Shown in pieces: positions 26,545-38,376 of a DNA stretch of 64,000 nucleotides. A model generated the notes under the pieces. It was given only the letters and a program-made list of their open reading frames with translations, was not told the origin of the DNA and made no database searches. The translations under genes and the position numbers were made by a program. Origin of the DNA: Phallus indusiatus. Lineage: Eukaryota > Basidiomycota > Agaricomycetes > Phallales > Phallaceae. The stretch lies in contig JAQFWX010000037.1 in NCBI GenBank assembly GCA_027605045.1, positions 1 to 64,000 on the forward strand, read 5' to 3'. How positions within the stretch are numbered: the stretch's first letter is position 1; each line of letters begins with the position of its first letter.

Positions 26545-27508
26545 ATGGCAGCAGCCCACAGACGTATCTTTCATCCTCCCGTTGAGCGAAGCCCTCAAAG
26601 GATAGGTGTGAACGACGGAAAAGACTGGTCCGGGAAAGAACTGAATCACTTTGGTGTTTTCTTCAAATATATTGACTCTTTCCGCACGTTTTTCACTCAA
26701 GAACCGAAGGTGTTGGGGTCCGAGTGGGACGTTTGGCTTACAGCGACAGGTGACCATGACCAAGCCGTACTCGAAAACGAGCAAGTATGGTTAGTCCTAG
26801 AGAAACTGGTCTCCCTCCACGACCCTGTTCTCCGAGACGGTAATGGTGATCTCGAATTCATACTGGCCCATGAAATCCTTCGTTTATTTGGCTATATCAT
26901 CCCGGGACGAACGACAGCCAAAGGTCGTCAAACGCTGCTATTCACGATGTGGGGTAACGAGTCGTGCGTCGCCGAGTTCGACATCGTTGTCATGAACTCT
27001 GCAAAAACGAAAATATTAATGGGCCTCCAATTAGACAACAAGCCCGACAGACACCCAAGGTTGAACGAGATTATCCCTATGGCTGCTAGTATATTCATTT
27101 ATAACCGCAAGAGTAACCTAGGGGGACCAGATTACAGGGAAAGGGTACGTGCACGAGTTAAAATATTCACCGAATCTTTTCTAACACGATCTTTAGTTGG
27201 TTCCTATTATAATCATATATGGTAGCACACCGACCTTCTATCTTGTACCGATGACTCAACAACTTGTTGATGACATTGCACAAGGAAAATCCCCCAGCTT
27301 CGAGACGGTAGTTGTCGTCTATGAACCTATTCCCAAGACCAATGGCCTAAAATTCAATCTCGGAATGGCTCAAACGGATAATAGATTACCCATCTCTCAA
27401 GCCTACCTTGCCTTCAAAACTTTCCTGGATATCGATGGATCCAGCAACGCGCTTCGAATTGACCATATACTACACTCATTAGAAGACGGAGATACCATCC
27501 AGTGCTGA
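26545..27508 (+). CDS. Uncharacterised protein, possible PD-(D/E)XK nuclease fold
   Basis: Two exons (26545-27144 and 27197-27508, intron 52 nt) give 303 residues. No family is recognised by name. The middle reads as two adjacent beta strands, VAEFDIVVMN and KILMGLQLDNKPD. The first carries an Asp; the second carries D-N-K, which fits the D...(D/E)-x-K pattern of PD-(D/E)XK enzymes. A helix (LNEIIPMAASIFIYN) and a third strand (LVPIIIIYG) follow, in the order of that fold's core. This is inference from pattern only. The C-terminus ends LEDGDTIQC. The gene faces the FunK1 kinase tail-to-tail, and a decayed copy of its 3' end lies at 30.9 kb beside a decayed FunK1 copy. A nuclear, RNA- or DNA-linked role is possible but not shown. 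Confidence 0.7.
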
Positions 27509-28075
27509 TTTTTTTTGAACCAAATTCTCTCTCTCACCTTTAACTTACGCAATTACCGTGGCATAAAAGTTTTCGCTGCTTTGTACACAATTGATCGTTC
27601 TTTCTCGCGAAGTATGGTGTAGCAGTGTTTACGTCTTCTGATTGTCGGATCATGATCAGGACTTTGCCGCTTAGGCCAATCATTTGAGATCGCATATCAA
27701 GTTGTGATTTTCCGGATTCCATCGGAATGTACTGTAAACATCCTAGGCTTTCGGTAATTAGTTTTGATTGTTTTTCTGTTTTTGCACAGGCAGCATGTCT
27801 CTTACTGTTGTTTATGTTAGCCAATTGTTAACAACTTAAATGAGTGTGATCGTAAATTGTTGCAGCGTTGTCGCGCTGTACTAGTAGCTCATTGATCGAC
27901 TTGAACAAGTCCAGGGAAATTTCCCCTATACCCACTCAAAGTTGTTCTTTGTTACTAGCTCAGGCATTTCCAACTGTAGCAACTGGCATTCAGCGAGAAG
28001 TTCACCCATTGAATTCGTTGGTTTTCCAGCTTTAGACTTAGAGACTACTAACTAGTAGTATACATGGGGTACAGA
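27509..28075. other. Intergenic between convergent genes
   Basis: 567 bp between the stops of the 303-aa gene and the FunK1 kinase. The minus-strand open frame at 27540-27824 shows no domain. It most likely contains the two 3' UTRs. Confidence 0.45.
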
Positions 28076-30232
28076 TCAAAGTAACTTGATCTTTTTGTTA
28101 CAACTTTCTTCTGAATTCCAATAACTTTCACTTGGCCTTTTTAAACTTGCACTGCCACTGTTAATCACTTCGAAGAACATGATGGAGTCGAACGTGGGCT
28201 TTTCAATAAGATCACGCTCCACTGCAGCATCATTCGCGGGCCAACCCTCCATCTCTAAATATCTGGAGATGGTTGTGATCATCCACTCCGATTTTTTGAT
28301 ATTCTCCAGCCTGTTTCCGTGAATCTGAATGATATGCTCCTTGAAAGATTCATCTTCAAGATCGTCTTCCGAAAAAAGCACCTCCGTTGGATTGTCGACG
28401 TAACGAGCACCGAATTGTCTTGTCAATTCTAGGAGTAGCTGATAAAAGGGTGGATTCGCGAATCCAGCCTTTTGGAGTTTTGCACCATGAATTAGATGAG
28501 TCCGCTTGCGATCCCCCCCGTAATATTCGCCGTTAGCGTGACGGTGAGAATAGTTATAAGTATACTTCATAAAATAACGCAGGTCATCTAAAGGCATTTT
28601 ATGAGGGGCGTGCATGAAGGCCACCCAAGTCATGAGATGAAGAAATGACTCCAATTCGTCTGTTAGATTATGAGGGCCATTCATGTCTTCGGAGAGTAAT
28701 CGAGCTGCCATGAACTGCCAAGTGCCCTGAAATACTGATCATGATCCAAGCATTAAATGTTGAAATCTTTTCATACCGTTCTTTCATTTTTTTTGGGATC
28801 CTGATCCTGAACCTTATCAATACTTTTAGACATATCCCAGTCAAGGAGAAGTGCATGATTATTATAAACCATGACATTGTTCACGCTGATGTCCCTATGC
28901 AATATCTGTGCTTCGCTGAAAGCCTTTTGGTGAGCTATATGGCATACGCTGCGTTAATATCTATGTCATGATTAAATGAAACAGACGCACCGACTATAGC
29001 TTCTTGAATCGTCTTGACGAGAAATTTAGTCGAAGGAAACACCGTGAGAGGCGACGCGACTTCTCTCAGCACCAAACGGTAATGAATGTATTTGTGCAGA
29101 CGGTCAGGTGGATCAACAGCCCATGAAGATGTCCCCTCCGTTTTGAGAAGATCCTGGGTGCGCGTTGCTTGACCCGAGATATCTGCAGCATCCACGACTG
29201 TTGCTATGTATGGTACATTGTGCATATGAAGCTTAGCGTAAACCTCATGCTCGGGCGTGCGAGAAGCTACTCGCCAAACATCCTTTATGAACACAACAGC
29301 CTGCAAGTCAATCGAGTAGGCTATAAACGACCTAGTCGAGCGACCCAGTGGTGATTTGGTGGTGTTCATATAGGTCTTTCGATGGAAAACATACCCTCCT
29401 TTGTTAGGGGACACAAAAGCTTGCAGAGTCTCACCGTCGTTGTCGTCGTCGTCGTCGTCGCAAATTGAGTCAAGAGCGTCCCACGCGGCGTAGGCGACGT
29501 CTTTTGATAAAATATCATTAACCGAAGTGTCCTCTCCGCGATCCCCCGGTCCTGCATGCTCATACCGGTGCAGGAATTCGGGGAGTAAGGAATCACTGAG
29601 GTTGATTTTTCGGGTAACTACCATACCAGATCGATCCCAGCGGAGAATCCTGCAATACGTAGGAAATACCAGCACATTGAAGATGTGCGTTCGAAATTGA
29701 GCCGATAGGTGGGCAGCGGCGTAGGAGGTAATTTGACTCAAAGTCTCCTTTGCCTTTTTCGTGTTGTGTAATAATTTTCCCCTGAGTTCGTCGCTCGGGT
29801 CAGTAAAGGGATCGTAATTTTTGGAAGGTTTCATTTTGAACATAATAGACAGCCCTGGCTGGGTGATATCCCAGATGTTCCACCCGCGTACCTTGGTGTA
29901 AGCGCAGACATCTGGTTTTATTCGTATATCGTTGAAACCCGTCATAATTGATGAATCCATATCACAGAAACGCAAATGACGACATAGCGGTTGTACGCTT
30001 TTTACCTACGAAAGAATGAGCGATACAATCTAATGCGCACTGAAAAATCAAAACATACAAACATGGAGCTCATCAACTTTTTCTTCTCGCAGACATCCAA
30101 ATCTTGTATATTGGCACTATACCTCATGATAGTCATATCACTCATTTCCACTTTTGGCTTTGCCAAATACGCGTCTAGAAATAATTTTGGAGGCATGGGT
30201 CCAACAATCTTGCCAATCACTTTTTCTGCCAT
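28076..30232 (-). CDS. FunK1 fungal-type protein kinase
   Basis: A kinase of the basidiomycete-expanded FunK1 family. N-terminal exon (ATG at 30232) carries the family-type block VGPMPPKLFLDAYL. A 53-nt intron (30006-30058) joins it to KSVQPLCRHLRFCD. Then come IKPDVCAY, the partner block QFRTHIFNVLVFPTYCRILR, and a kinase lobe with FIKDVWR (candidate ATP-lysine). The catalytic loop is HRDISVNNVM, and LLDWDMSK replaces DFG. GTWQFMAARLL follows, and then a C-terminal lobe ending SCNKKIKLL. An acidic run (CDDDDDDND) sits near 29450. The frame upstream of the ATG stays open, so the protein could start further out. FunK1 genes are numerous in mushrooms; substrates are largely unknown. Confidence 0.9.
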
Positions 30233-30917
30233 CCTTGCAGGATTCTTGTCTGTTGGTCCTCCAGCGGTTGCTCGAGTTGGTGGCTTGAGTATGACAGCCC
30301 TTGAGATATAAGGATACTGTAGGTTGAACGTTGAACCCCCATCGATTGTTCTTGCCTCCGGAAATCTTCATGAAGCTTACCTTTGATTATACAGCAATGG
30401 CGCTGTGGTTGGGCAAAAGAGTTTCAGCTTGAAGTCTCACAAGCGTAAAATCAACATAATCCGCCAAACGCATGCCAATTGACGTTGATATAGCTGGTTA
30501 TTACAAGCTTCCCTTCGGTTCTTCAAAGCTTCAAGTTTTTAAACGTGAGTGATGTCATCTTTTGTGTTTCGCCACGTCATTTAGTCACGGCGTCACGCTC
30601 ACGCCGCCGCGCCTTGTACACATTAACTTCAACATTCCTTCGTTGATTTTTACTCTACAAGAAATTTTAAAATGGTATAACCTCACTGAAAACCACCATT
30701 GTCTTAATATTTGTCAAAGTTCCGCTCCACTGGCATTTGTGCTCACCTCCTCAGTCGGAAGTCCTGTAGGCTGTAGATGTCGCTATACGGCGCGCCGACC
30801 GAATATCATCATACGAACTGAACTCTGAAATGAAAAAGATGATTTAATCCGAGCAAATGTGAGGATTAAGTTAGATACATAAATCTCTGAGGATAATAAT
30901 GTAAGCTAGGGGCGACA
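30233..30917. other. FunK1 upstream region
   Basis: About 685 bp. The minus-strand frame of the kinase stays open for about 30 codons above the ATG at 30232, so extra N-terminal coding sequence may lie here. Otherwise no gene is seen. Confidence 0.4.
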
Positions 30918-30979
30918 CGAATTGACCATATGCTGCATCATTACTACTAGTAGCAGACGGAGATATCATTCAGTGTTGA
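30918..30979 (+). pseudogene. Decayed 3' end of a second copy of the 303-aa gene
   Basis: The segment starts with CGAATTGACCATAT, identical to 27457-27470 in the intact gene, and ends GGAGATATCATTCAGTGTTGA against GGAGATACCATCCAGTGCTGA. The encoded end (RIDHI..., DGD.IQC, stop) is recognisable. Upstream sequence has diverged beyond easy alignment and carries stops. It lies 5' of a decayed FunK1 copy in the same orientation as the intact pair. Confidence 0.8.
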
Positions 30980-31297
30980 ATTTTATATTGATAGTTCTCG
31001 TGAAGCTGACACTTGGCAATGGTGATTGTAAACTATTACCGGAAATTCAACTAAATAGCTTCTTATTTCCTAATCTCAAACTCGGACTGTTGATATACGT
31101 TGATATCTCGCGTCTATTCGGTTTTATATATAGCATATATCGCGGGTACGTTACAAGATGACCTAATCTTTGTTCCGACTTTTTTCCTTCCGGGCTACTC
31201 TCTCTTCGATCTTTACAAGCCATGGCAATATACTAACCTGTTAACCGGCGGAGAATTTTAACTCTTTTGTCCCGATTCCCTTCTTTCGGACTACTTT

Positions 31298-32790
31298 CTC
31301 TTGACCTTTTTAAACTCCTCACGGGTGGGGGGTCCAGGGTTACGGATGTGGGCCTTCGAATGAGATTGCGCTCCACTGAAGCATCGTTCACGAGTCTTCC
31401 ATATCAAGATATTTGGAGATGGTTTTGATTATCAACTCCGACCTCTTGATGTTTTCCGTCTTCCGGAAAAACACTCCTGTGGGGTCATCGACGTAACGAG
31501 CACTTGTCAATTCCACAAGTAACTGGTACAGGCGTTTATTAGCGAATCCGGTCTTACGCAGTTTTGGCGGCGGGTTAAGGATCCGACCATGCGTCTCTTT
31601 GTGGTCGCCTCCGTAGTATTTCCCTTAAATGACGACGCGAGTGAGTCGTATTTTTCTGTCAAGAAAAGGCGCAGATCGTCCATCGGCGACTTGTGGGGGG
31701 GCACAGGTGAAAGTCGTCAAGGTGAAGAGATGAAGGATTGGAAGGAAACCTTCCACATTCTCGGAAAGTAGTCGAGCTGCTACAAATTGCCAAGCGCTCT
31801 GAAACACTTATCGTCATTTAGGTAATTAATAATTGAAGTTTCTCATACCATTCTCTGGGCTCGTGGTCCCTGTCTATCGTGTCCTTGTCGTGTTTGTGAT
31901 TCCGGCGTCCGAGTTGTGGAGTATCCTGGTGTCAAACATGAACCAGTGAGAGTTCCGGTATGCTATTTATTATGTAAAGTACATTGAGAAAATTTGTGCA
32001 AATGCGTCATAAGCAAAATAGACATACCGATTATAGCTTGATGCGACTTCTCTTAACATCAAATGATAGTGAGTGAATATGTCCGGATTAACAACTCATG
32101 AAGGTGTTCTCTCTATCTTGATAATGTTCTACGTCTATTGCACGACCCAGATATCTGCAGCGTTCACGATCGTTGCTATGTATGGCACATGGTGCATATA
32201 TTGAAACTTAGTGTAAAGTTTAAACCTCATGCTCGGGCGTGTGATGAAGCTACGCGCCAAGCATGCTTCGTGAAGATAACACCCTCTGAGTGGAGTAGAC
32301 CAGTTGAGCGACCCAGTGGCGATTTGCTGGTGTTCATGTAGGTGTCTCGATGGAAAACGTAAGTGTCCTCTCCGCGATCCTCTGGTGTTGCATGCCACTC
32401 GTACCGATGCAGGAATTCGGGGGTAGGGGGTCGGTGGAATCGATGCGGGGTTTGTCCTGACGGAGAATCCTGCAATACAAAGGAAACACCGACACATTGA
32501 AAACATGGGTTCGAAATTGTGCCGACTCGCCGCGGTGCAAGCGTAGATGTCCGGTTTTATCTGCGCATCGTCAAAACTACCATGCGCGTTGAACGCAGTG
32601 GCAGCAACTTGCGCTTTGTATCTGTGATAAAATGAGTAATTGAACCGAATAATCAGGTACACAACATACAAAGGCGGGTACATAATACTTGGACAACTGT
32701 TCCAAAGCTCGCGGCGTACGTTGGCATTTCCGTCGAGCCTCTTATTTCCGATTATGCTAGATAGTGGCTTTGACGGATACAAAAAAGAGA
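31298..32790 (-). pseudogene. Decayed second FunK1 kinase copy
   Basis: Blocks of the intact kinase recur in order on the minus strand but in different frames. They are IKPDIYAC near 32560, RTHVFNVSVFPLYCRILRQD near 32500, PEFLHRYEWHA near 32410, the HHVPYIATIVNAADI segment near 32170, SAWQFVAARLLSE near 31790, PHKSPMDDLRLFL near 31690, and the C-terminal lobe near 31380-31480. The HRDISxxN catalytic loop region and large parts of both lobes are missing, and frame changes separate the blocks. This is a non-functional tandem relic of the gene at 28076-30232. Confidence 0.85.
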
Positions 32791-33241
32791 AAAAAGGATC
32801 GAGTAGAGCAAGTATTATAATATTGTCGTAATACCCCCTTTCAGTGCCAGTTAAAATATGCGTCTAAAAATAACGTCTGAAAAATAATTCTGGTAGCATG
32901 AATAATGTAACTGACGACTTAGATTTATCCGGCTTTCATTTGGCCATCTTCGCCTCGCTTTTCTTCACGTGAGGACTGGGAATATTTGTGGGAGAGAGGG
33001 GTCCTTGGATAAAGGCCTCATTGCCTCGTTATTTATGGACCATTTCGATAAGATCACGTGAATCACAAGGTGTATGCATTCGTCGAAGTTGCCTAGCAGC
33101 CAATTTATCGCTGAAAGTCGATTTATCGTTTTTTTTCTCCGATACAAACGCTATTACAAGAACTAGCAATTTCTCAGAATTCAATATTATTATTTATTAT
33201 CCACACATTTTTCATCAAAGCAAAACTAAATACCAATTAAC
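32791..33241. other. Intergenic region before ORC3 3' end
   Basis: 450 bp without a supported gene between the FunK1 relic and the stop of ORC3. It contains the ORC3 3' UTR side and shows no recognised RNA or repeat. Confidence 0.45.
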
Positions 33242-35979
33242 CTAGTCCATAACATCGAAAACGGTCTTCACAACATGCTCCGTTCTTCTACCCGTCCGCT
33301 TCAGAAATCCAACAAATTCCAGCTCATGAACGGTCCGCATAAACCGCGCTTGCAACTCTTTTTTATCCACACGAGGTTTATCCTTATTTATCTTACTCCC
33401 CTTCGTCAAACGAGATGGTCGTTTGTTACGAGGCTTAGTAGGGGTATCTTCGATGTCCATCAAATCCTCTTCATCTTCGCCTTCGCTTTCGTCGTGTCCC
33501 TCGAAAGCTGTGACGAATGTTTGATACCAATCGTATAAATTGATCATTCTTCCGCTGTCGACGTAGCGTTGAAAAGCCAGCGTTATATCCGGTAAGGGAC
33601 TTGTGTCTTTTTGTTTATGCGACGTTCCCCAGTCTAGATAACCCTGTGGTTCGAGAAGAGCTGTCACGATCGATACATGAACGTTGGGATTGAATGGCTA
33701 AATGATAGTTTGACAGGGGATTGAATTAAGGAGTTTCATCTACGCACGGAATTAGGGAGGGTATCTTCGTTGGTCACCCAGATATCAAGTAAAGGAATAT
33801 CATCAAAGGATATCAGTGTACTTCTGAGAACCAGTAAACAAGAAAAAAAATTATGTACCGGAACAAAAAAATCAAAAAAGCCATTTACCTGAAATATCTT
33901 ACGAGGAAATCACAGAACGCTCCGGATTTATTTGGTTGATTCATCGAGGCTACAATTTGGCTTCTGATGCCAGTTGTAAGATTTCGAAGGGCAGCCGGGA
34001 GATTGTTGATGAAATAGAATAACTCCTCCAATAGGGCTTCAGTTTGTACTCTGTCCAAAGCTCTGAAAATAAGTTTGAAGTAAAAAAATTGTTGAAAAAA
34101 ATTAATTTCGTTCCGAGTGAAATTAGCCAACTTACTTGAATGATGAAACAACCGCATCAGCGATCGTATCGCCCATCCCGGTTTGCAAAGCTTTCATTTG
34201 AATTTCCAATAACGACAACGAAGCGGTCTTTGCTTTTACCCCTCGAGCCCGACAGAATTTCTGAATGATACCCCATATGCGGAGAGCGACTTTCATATCG
34301 CGAATCCGGGTATGAAATGAATTTCTCCCTTTGATAGCATTTTCCATCACTTTTACAGGTGAGAAATCCAACCAATCTGAGTTGGACATGTTCTGTGACA
34401 GCAATTTTAGTCTAACGTGTTTCATGAACGGCATCCACTTGGAGCTTTCTTCCGGTTCTTGTAGTGTTGTTGATAAGAAACTGTCGAAACTGGAAACACA
34501 TAGAAGTGAGAGGGGGTTGTAGAAATGTTGCAGGTGGAGGATCTATAGCAAATTTTTGGTCGGTTCACATTAAGATAGTCGCAATTTATTAAATGTCACC
34601 TGAAGATTAGACAACAAGTTGTCCAGAGTGGTGTTATTTTGCGAGTACTCTGATATGATCATTTCTAAACTCGACGGTCCGATCATTAGACGGGGTACAA
34701 ACTCGGGACTGAAAAACGTCTAATCAAGCAAATCAGCTTCCTAAGAAGGGAAAGATTCTTTTCAAGGTTCTTGCGCTCTTACTTCTTCAATAATATGTTC
34801 AATCACTTGCCGATCACATGGAAGATTGAAATGTTCAAGACGAAGTTTGACAAGTGTTGATCGGGGAAGAGTGCGATTCAGGTAGCCGGTATCGGAAGCC
34901 GTCGTGAGGATTGTGAACGGTAAATCGGATATATGACAACTACAGTGCTCAGTTCATTTAATAGAAGCAGAACGATAAGATGTGAAAGCTTACTGGCAAA
35001 GATCCAGAAAATCGGCAAGAAGGGATGGCGCAATCAAGCTCATATCTGGGAGGATTATTATCATTAGTATATCTGTGTCTTTCGACGAAAAAATTATCAT
35101 TTATTTCACTGAATCATTGTAAGCAGCGTACCAAGCTCAGTCTTGACTTCTTCTATCCAAGACTGTAGAACTTGTATATCGGAAGAGGATTTCAAATTTA
35201 CTGCGCAATATCTCAGAAAAAAGCATGCAGTGATAAATTTTTCGTCTTCTTACATTTTTCATGAAATGGATCAGATCTAAACCCGGCTATCATCGCCTTG
35301 ACCATCGAAGCTAAATTAGTACAATCCGTATCGTGGATTTGGGAAACCATTGCGCGAGGCAATTTATCTTCAGGCTCGCCGGTCATCATCAAGATTGTGC
35401 GGACGTAGTGAAGAGAGGTATGGGCAAAAGCTCGATCCAAGCCTAATTATCTAATGGTAAGCACGACAAAGTAAGGAAAAGGGGAGGAGAACAAACATGA
35501 AATGACAACAGTCATGATTTCCTGGACGGGAAACAAGAATTCGTCGTCGGGTTTTAACGCAGATTCGTAGATACATTGAATTGCCTCTTCCACAATAGGC
35601 TTTTGAAGTTTCAACAATAATACCTAGATAGAGCGAGATGAACACGGGTCTTTCAAATTGATGTTAGATTATTTTACCTTTATTCTCTCCAAACAATCAT
35701 CCCAGGCTTTCCTATACGCTTGAAAACGAAACAGCGGTCCTTCAGGTAAATCAATTTCTGACCGAGCCATAGGACCGTCTACGCCATTTTCTTCGGCGAT
35801 ATTGCCATTGCCTTCACTTCTTAATCAACCACTCCTTGTTCTACCCGTAAAGTAAAAAATACACGAACTTTCGTTATCTTCTTCATCAAATGGTATCAGA
35901 ATAACACCCTGAAAAGGACTTGAGCATAATAAACCAGAACTTGTTGTATCACCCTCACCTCATCCAGCAGATCAGCCAT
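33242..35979 (-). CDS. ORC3: Origin recognition complex subunit 3
   Basis: Subunit of the nuclear origin recognition complex, which marks replication origins and loads MCM helicases. The start MADLLDE at 35979 is spliced to VILIPFDEEDNES. The block PEGPLFRFQAYRKAWDDCLERI is typical of the Orc3 N-terminus. AAA+-like helices follow, with DRAFAHTSLHYVRTILMM, ISQIHDTDCTNL-like residues (QIHDTDCTNLASMVKAMI) and helical mid-regions. The C-terminal winged-helix block holds QRYVDSGRMINLYDWYQTF and TVHELEFVGFLKRTGRRTEHV. A basic/acidic linker (EDEEDLMDIED, RNKRPSRLTKGSK) interrupts the winged helix. About ten introns. Stop at 33242-33244. It is divergent from the gene starting near 36101-36173. Confidence 0.88.
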
Positions 35980-36172
35980 GAGATGAGTTTGAAATCGTGG
36001 ACGTGTTATTGACGCGTTCAACTTTCAGGCTCAACGTCATCCGGGTGGGAATGTCGGCGTTTGCCGGTGAGGCCCAAGTGTAAAGCTCCTGGCAGAGTAT
36101 ATGTCAGCAAGGTGTTATCACCTTTCCCGACGACATTTGTCTCTTTTTTCGTTCTTTTTGACGGGACGAAGA

Positions 36173-37309
36173 ATGTCGAATACGACGGCTCAGGACGCAC
36201 CACCACTCACGTTTCCAAAGTCTCCAGTGAAACCGCTTGATAAGAGTAAGCAAATCAAGACTGCGGGAGCTCTTATCATTGGGTCAGTAGTTCCGCTCGT
36301 GTCATCGCCAAATATTAGCTCAATTGGACCTTCAGAGACGAAATATTAAACGGAAAGACTCAAGATACCAATAGTAATTTCTTTGCAAAGTATTGTTTCG
36401 AGTATGGGATAGAGCTGTGAGGGCCAATCGACTGCTGTTTTGCGTGCCACACCTAATTCTTCCTGGCTCAGTAAACGTATAGAAGTTATCGCAGATGACG
36501 AAGATGAAATGTGAGTCCACATACCAACCAATCCAGCCATACATTAACCCAAGTCTATTTTCAGTATAGAAGCCTCACGTCGGATGGTCAAGAACTACGA
36601 TTTCGTCATAACCTCAGGCGGCATCGGCCCCACTCACGACGACATAACATACCAGTCCATCGCCAAAGCATTTAACCAACCCCTCAAATACCATGAAGAA
36701 ACTCTAAGTCGACTAAATGCCCATGCCAACCGTCGCACAGACTTACAAAACCAATCTGTAGAACAGAAGACGGCGCGCGAACGCATGGCTCTTTTTCCAG
36801 CTGAAGCTGAGGTCTTATTCGTAGGAGAAGATCTTTGGGTACCAGTGTGTAGAGTTGAGGAGAAATTGTGTATTTTCCCTGGGATACCGAGTCTATTTCA
36901 GCGGATGTTGACTGGGTTAACGCCTTATCTTTCTCTTCCGGATTCGAAACCTTTCCGGCTTCTTATACATACCAGGTATGCCTACGAACCCTTTCGGTAG
37001 TCCTACGTATCTCATCCCTTCAATTGATCAGTCTGCCTGAATCCTCTATCGCACCATATCTCACATCTTTGCATCAACGGTTAAAGACAGATCAAATTCG
37101 TGTAGGATCCTACCCTTTATTACAAAAGGGAGTTACTGTATCCTTAATCGGTCAAGACGAGACCAAGATAAGACAGATTGGTGACGAGGTCTGAACATCT
37201 ATCTTCATCATGCTTTTTTTTCCACTCTTGGCTTAATGGAACTTAGGTGGCAAATGAAATCCAAGGCAAGGTTTTACCTGATGGTGCCGAAGACCCAACG
37301 AGGAAGTAA
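36173..37309 (+). CDS. MoaB/CinA-type molybdopterin-binding domain protein
   Basis: The segments [51 protein letters not shown] and [15 protein letters not shown] are the conserved blocks of the MoCF_biosynth fold shared by MoaB, CinA N-terminal domains and the front half of eukaryotic FAD synthetases. The FAD-synthetase half is absent, so the protein is a stand-alone domain as in several fungi. The C-terminal part ([36 protein letters not shown]) matches the region after the fold. Exons join across introns after ALIIG, GIEL, DEDEI, LLIHT and IGDEV. ATG 36173 (MSNTTAQ) is preferred; an in-frame ATG at 36101 would add 24 residues. Stop TAA 37307-37309. Substrate unproven. Confidence 0.87.
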
Positions 37310-38376
37310 TTGGAAATCTCTTTTTTTTATCTATTCGTAAATTTATTGGACAATGATCTCTTGTAAACATGACTGGGTCATTTGTCGTATATAAAGTCAC
37401 TTCCTGCTCTGCTAACCAACCGCGCTTCGGAGGAAGGATTAAATTTTTCTCTCGACGTTTGCTCCGCTCTCTCGTGTATATGGCGCATATGAAGTCATAC
37501 CCATTCACCCAACCCATCTATTCATTACCATATCCTCAACTATACCTGTGAGTTTCTGGAACCCATCATCCACATTGTTCACAATTGCTCACATTTCATA
37601 AAGCACTACGCGCACATATAACTCTCCCCAACTTATGGTTACTGAAGGCGAGATATGTACACTCTTCCAAAAAGCGAACGCATATTCTTGGTTTTGTCAT
37701 TTCTGATGCCCTCACACTCCTAAACATTTCTGAATACCTGATAGTCTCTCAGGATGAAGACGTCGTACGCATGTGATATTCAAAGGACTCCATAAATCAT
37801 GGCACGCAGACGGTCAACTCAGTTACGGCGATCAATCTGGCACATGTATTTTGTTTCGTGTCCGCCCTTTTCCTTTCAGAGCATGGTCAGGTCCTATTGT
37901 GGACATATATATATGTGTGCAACCGGAGACTACGCTGTCAATTTGAACCGCGTCGTACGACCATGTCCAAGTCTGCTGGACGTACTGGACGTTGGGATTG
38001 AGGACTTCTACTCTATCTGGCCCACTAGAAGCTTGTGCCAAAGCGACGGATTATACAACTAACAAAATAGATCATGATACTTAAGAATAACACAAGGGAT
38101 ACACCGACATATATCTGTTAATTATGTTATACAAATTGTACCAATATCCCACAAAACGCTACTAATCTCTTTTACATAACTGGCACGACGATAGAGGAAG
38201 AAATCATCAGGTATTATTGCCACAATGGTATAGAAAACAAAAGCGCTCGTCCCAGAGAAAGAAAGTGGTAATGATGCTGAGCTTGTCCGAAGGTAATCCA
38301 TTGCCAGAACGAACGCAGGAGCAGAAATAATAGAGCATTTGGAAACCTCAAATCACCTTTTGCGATTGCTCGACTT
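37310..38376. other. Intergenic between converging genes
   Basis: About 1.07 kb. Short open frames on both strands (for example 37799-38062) show no domains or paired splice sites. No RNA gene was recognised. It holds the two facing 3' UTRs. Confidence 0.45.

Noticed and set aside
30902..31161. Plus-strand open frame near the FunK1 relic as a real small gene
   Set aside because: It covers the decayed 3' end of the second orphan-gene copy in a shifted frame and has no independent features.
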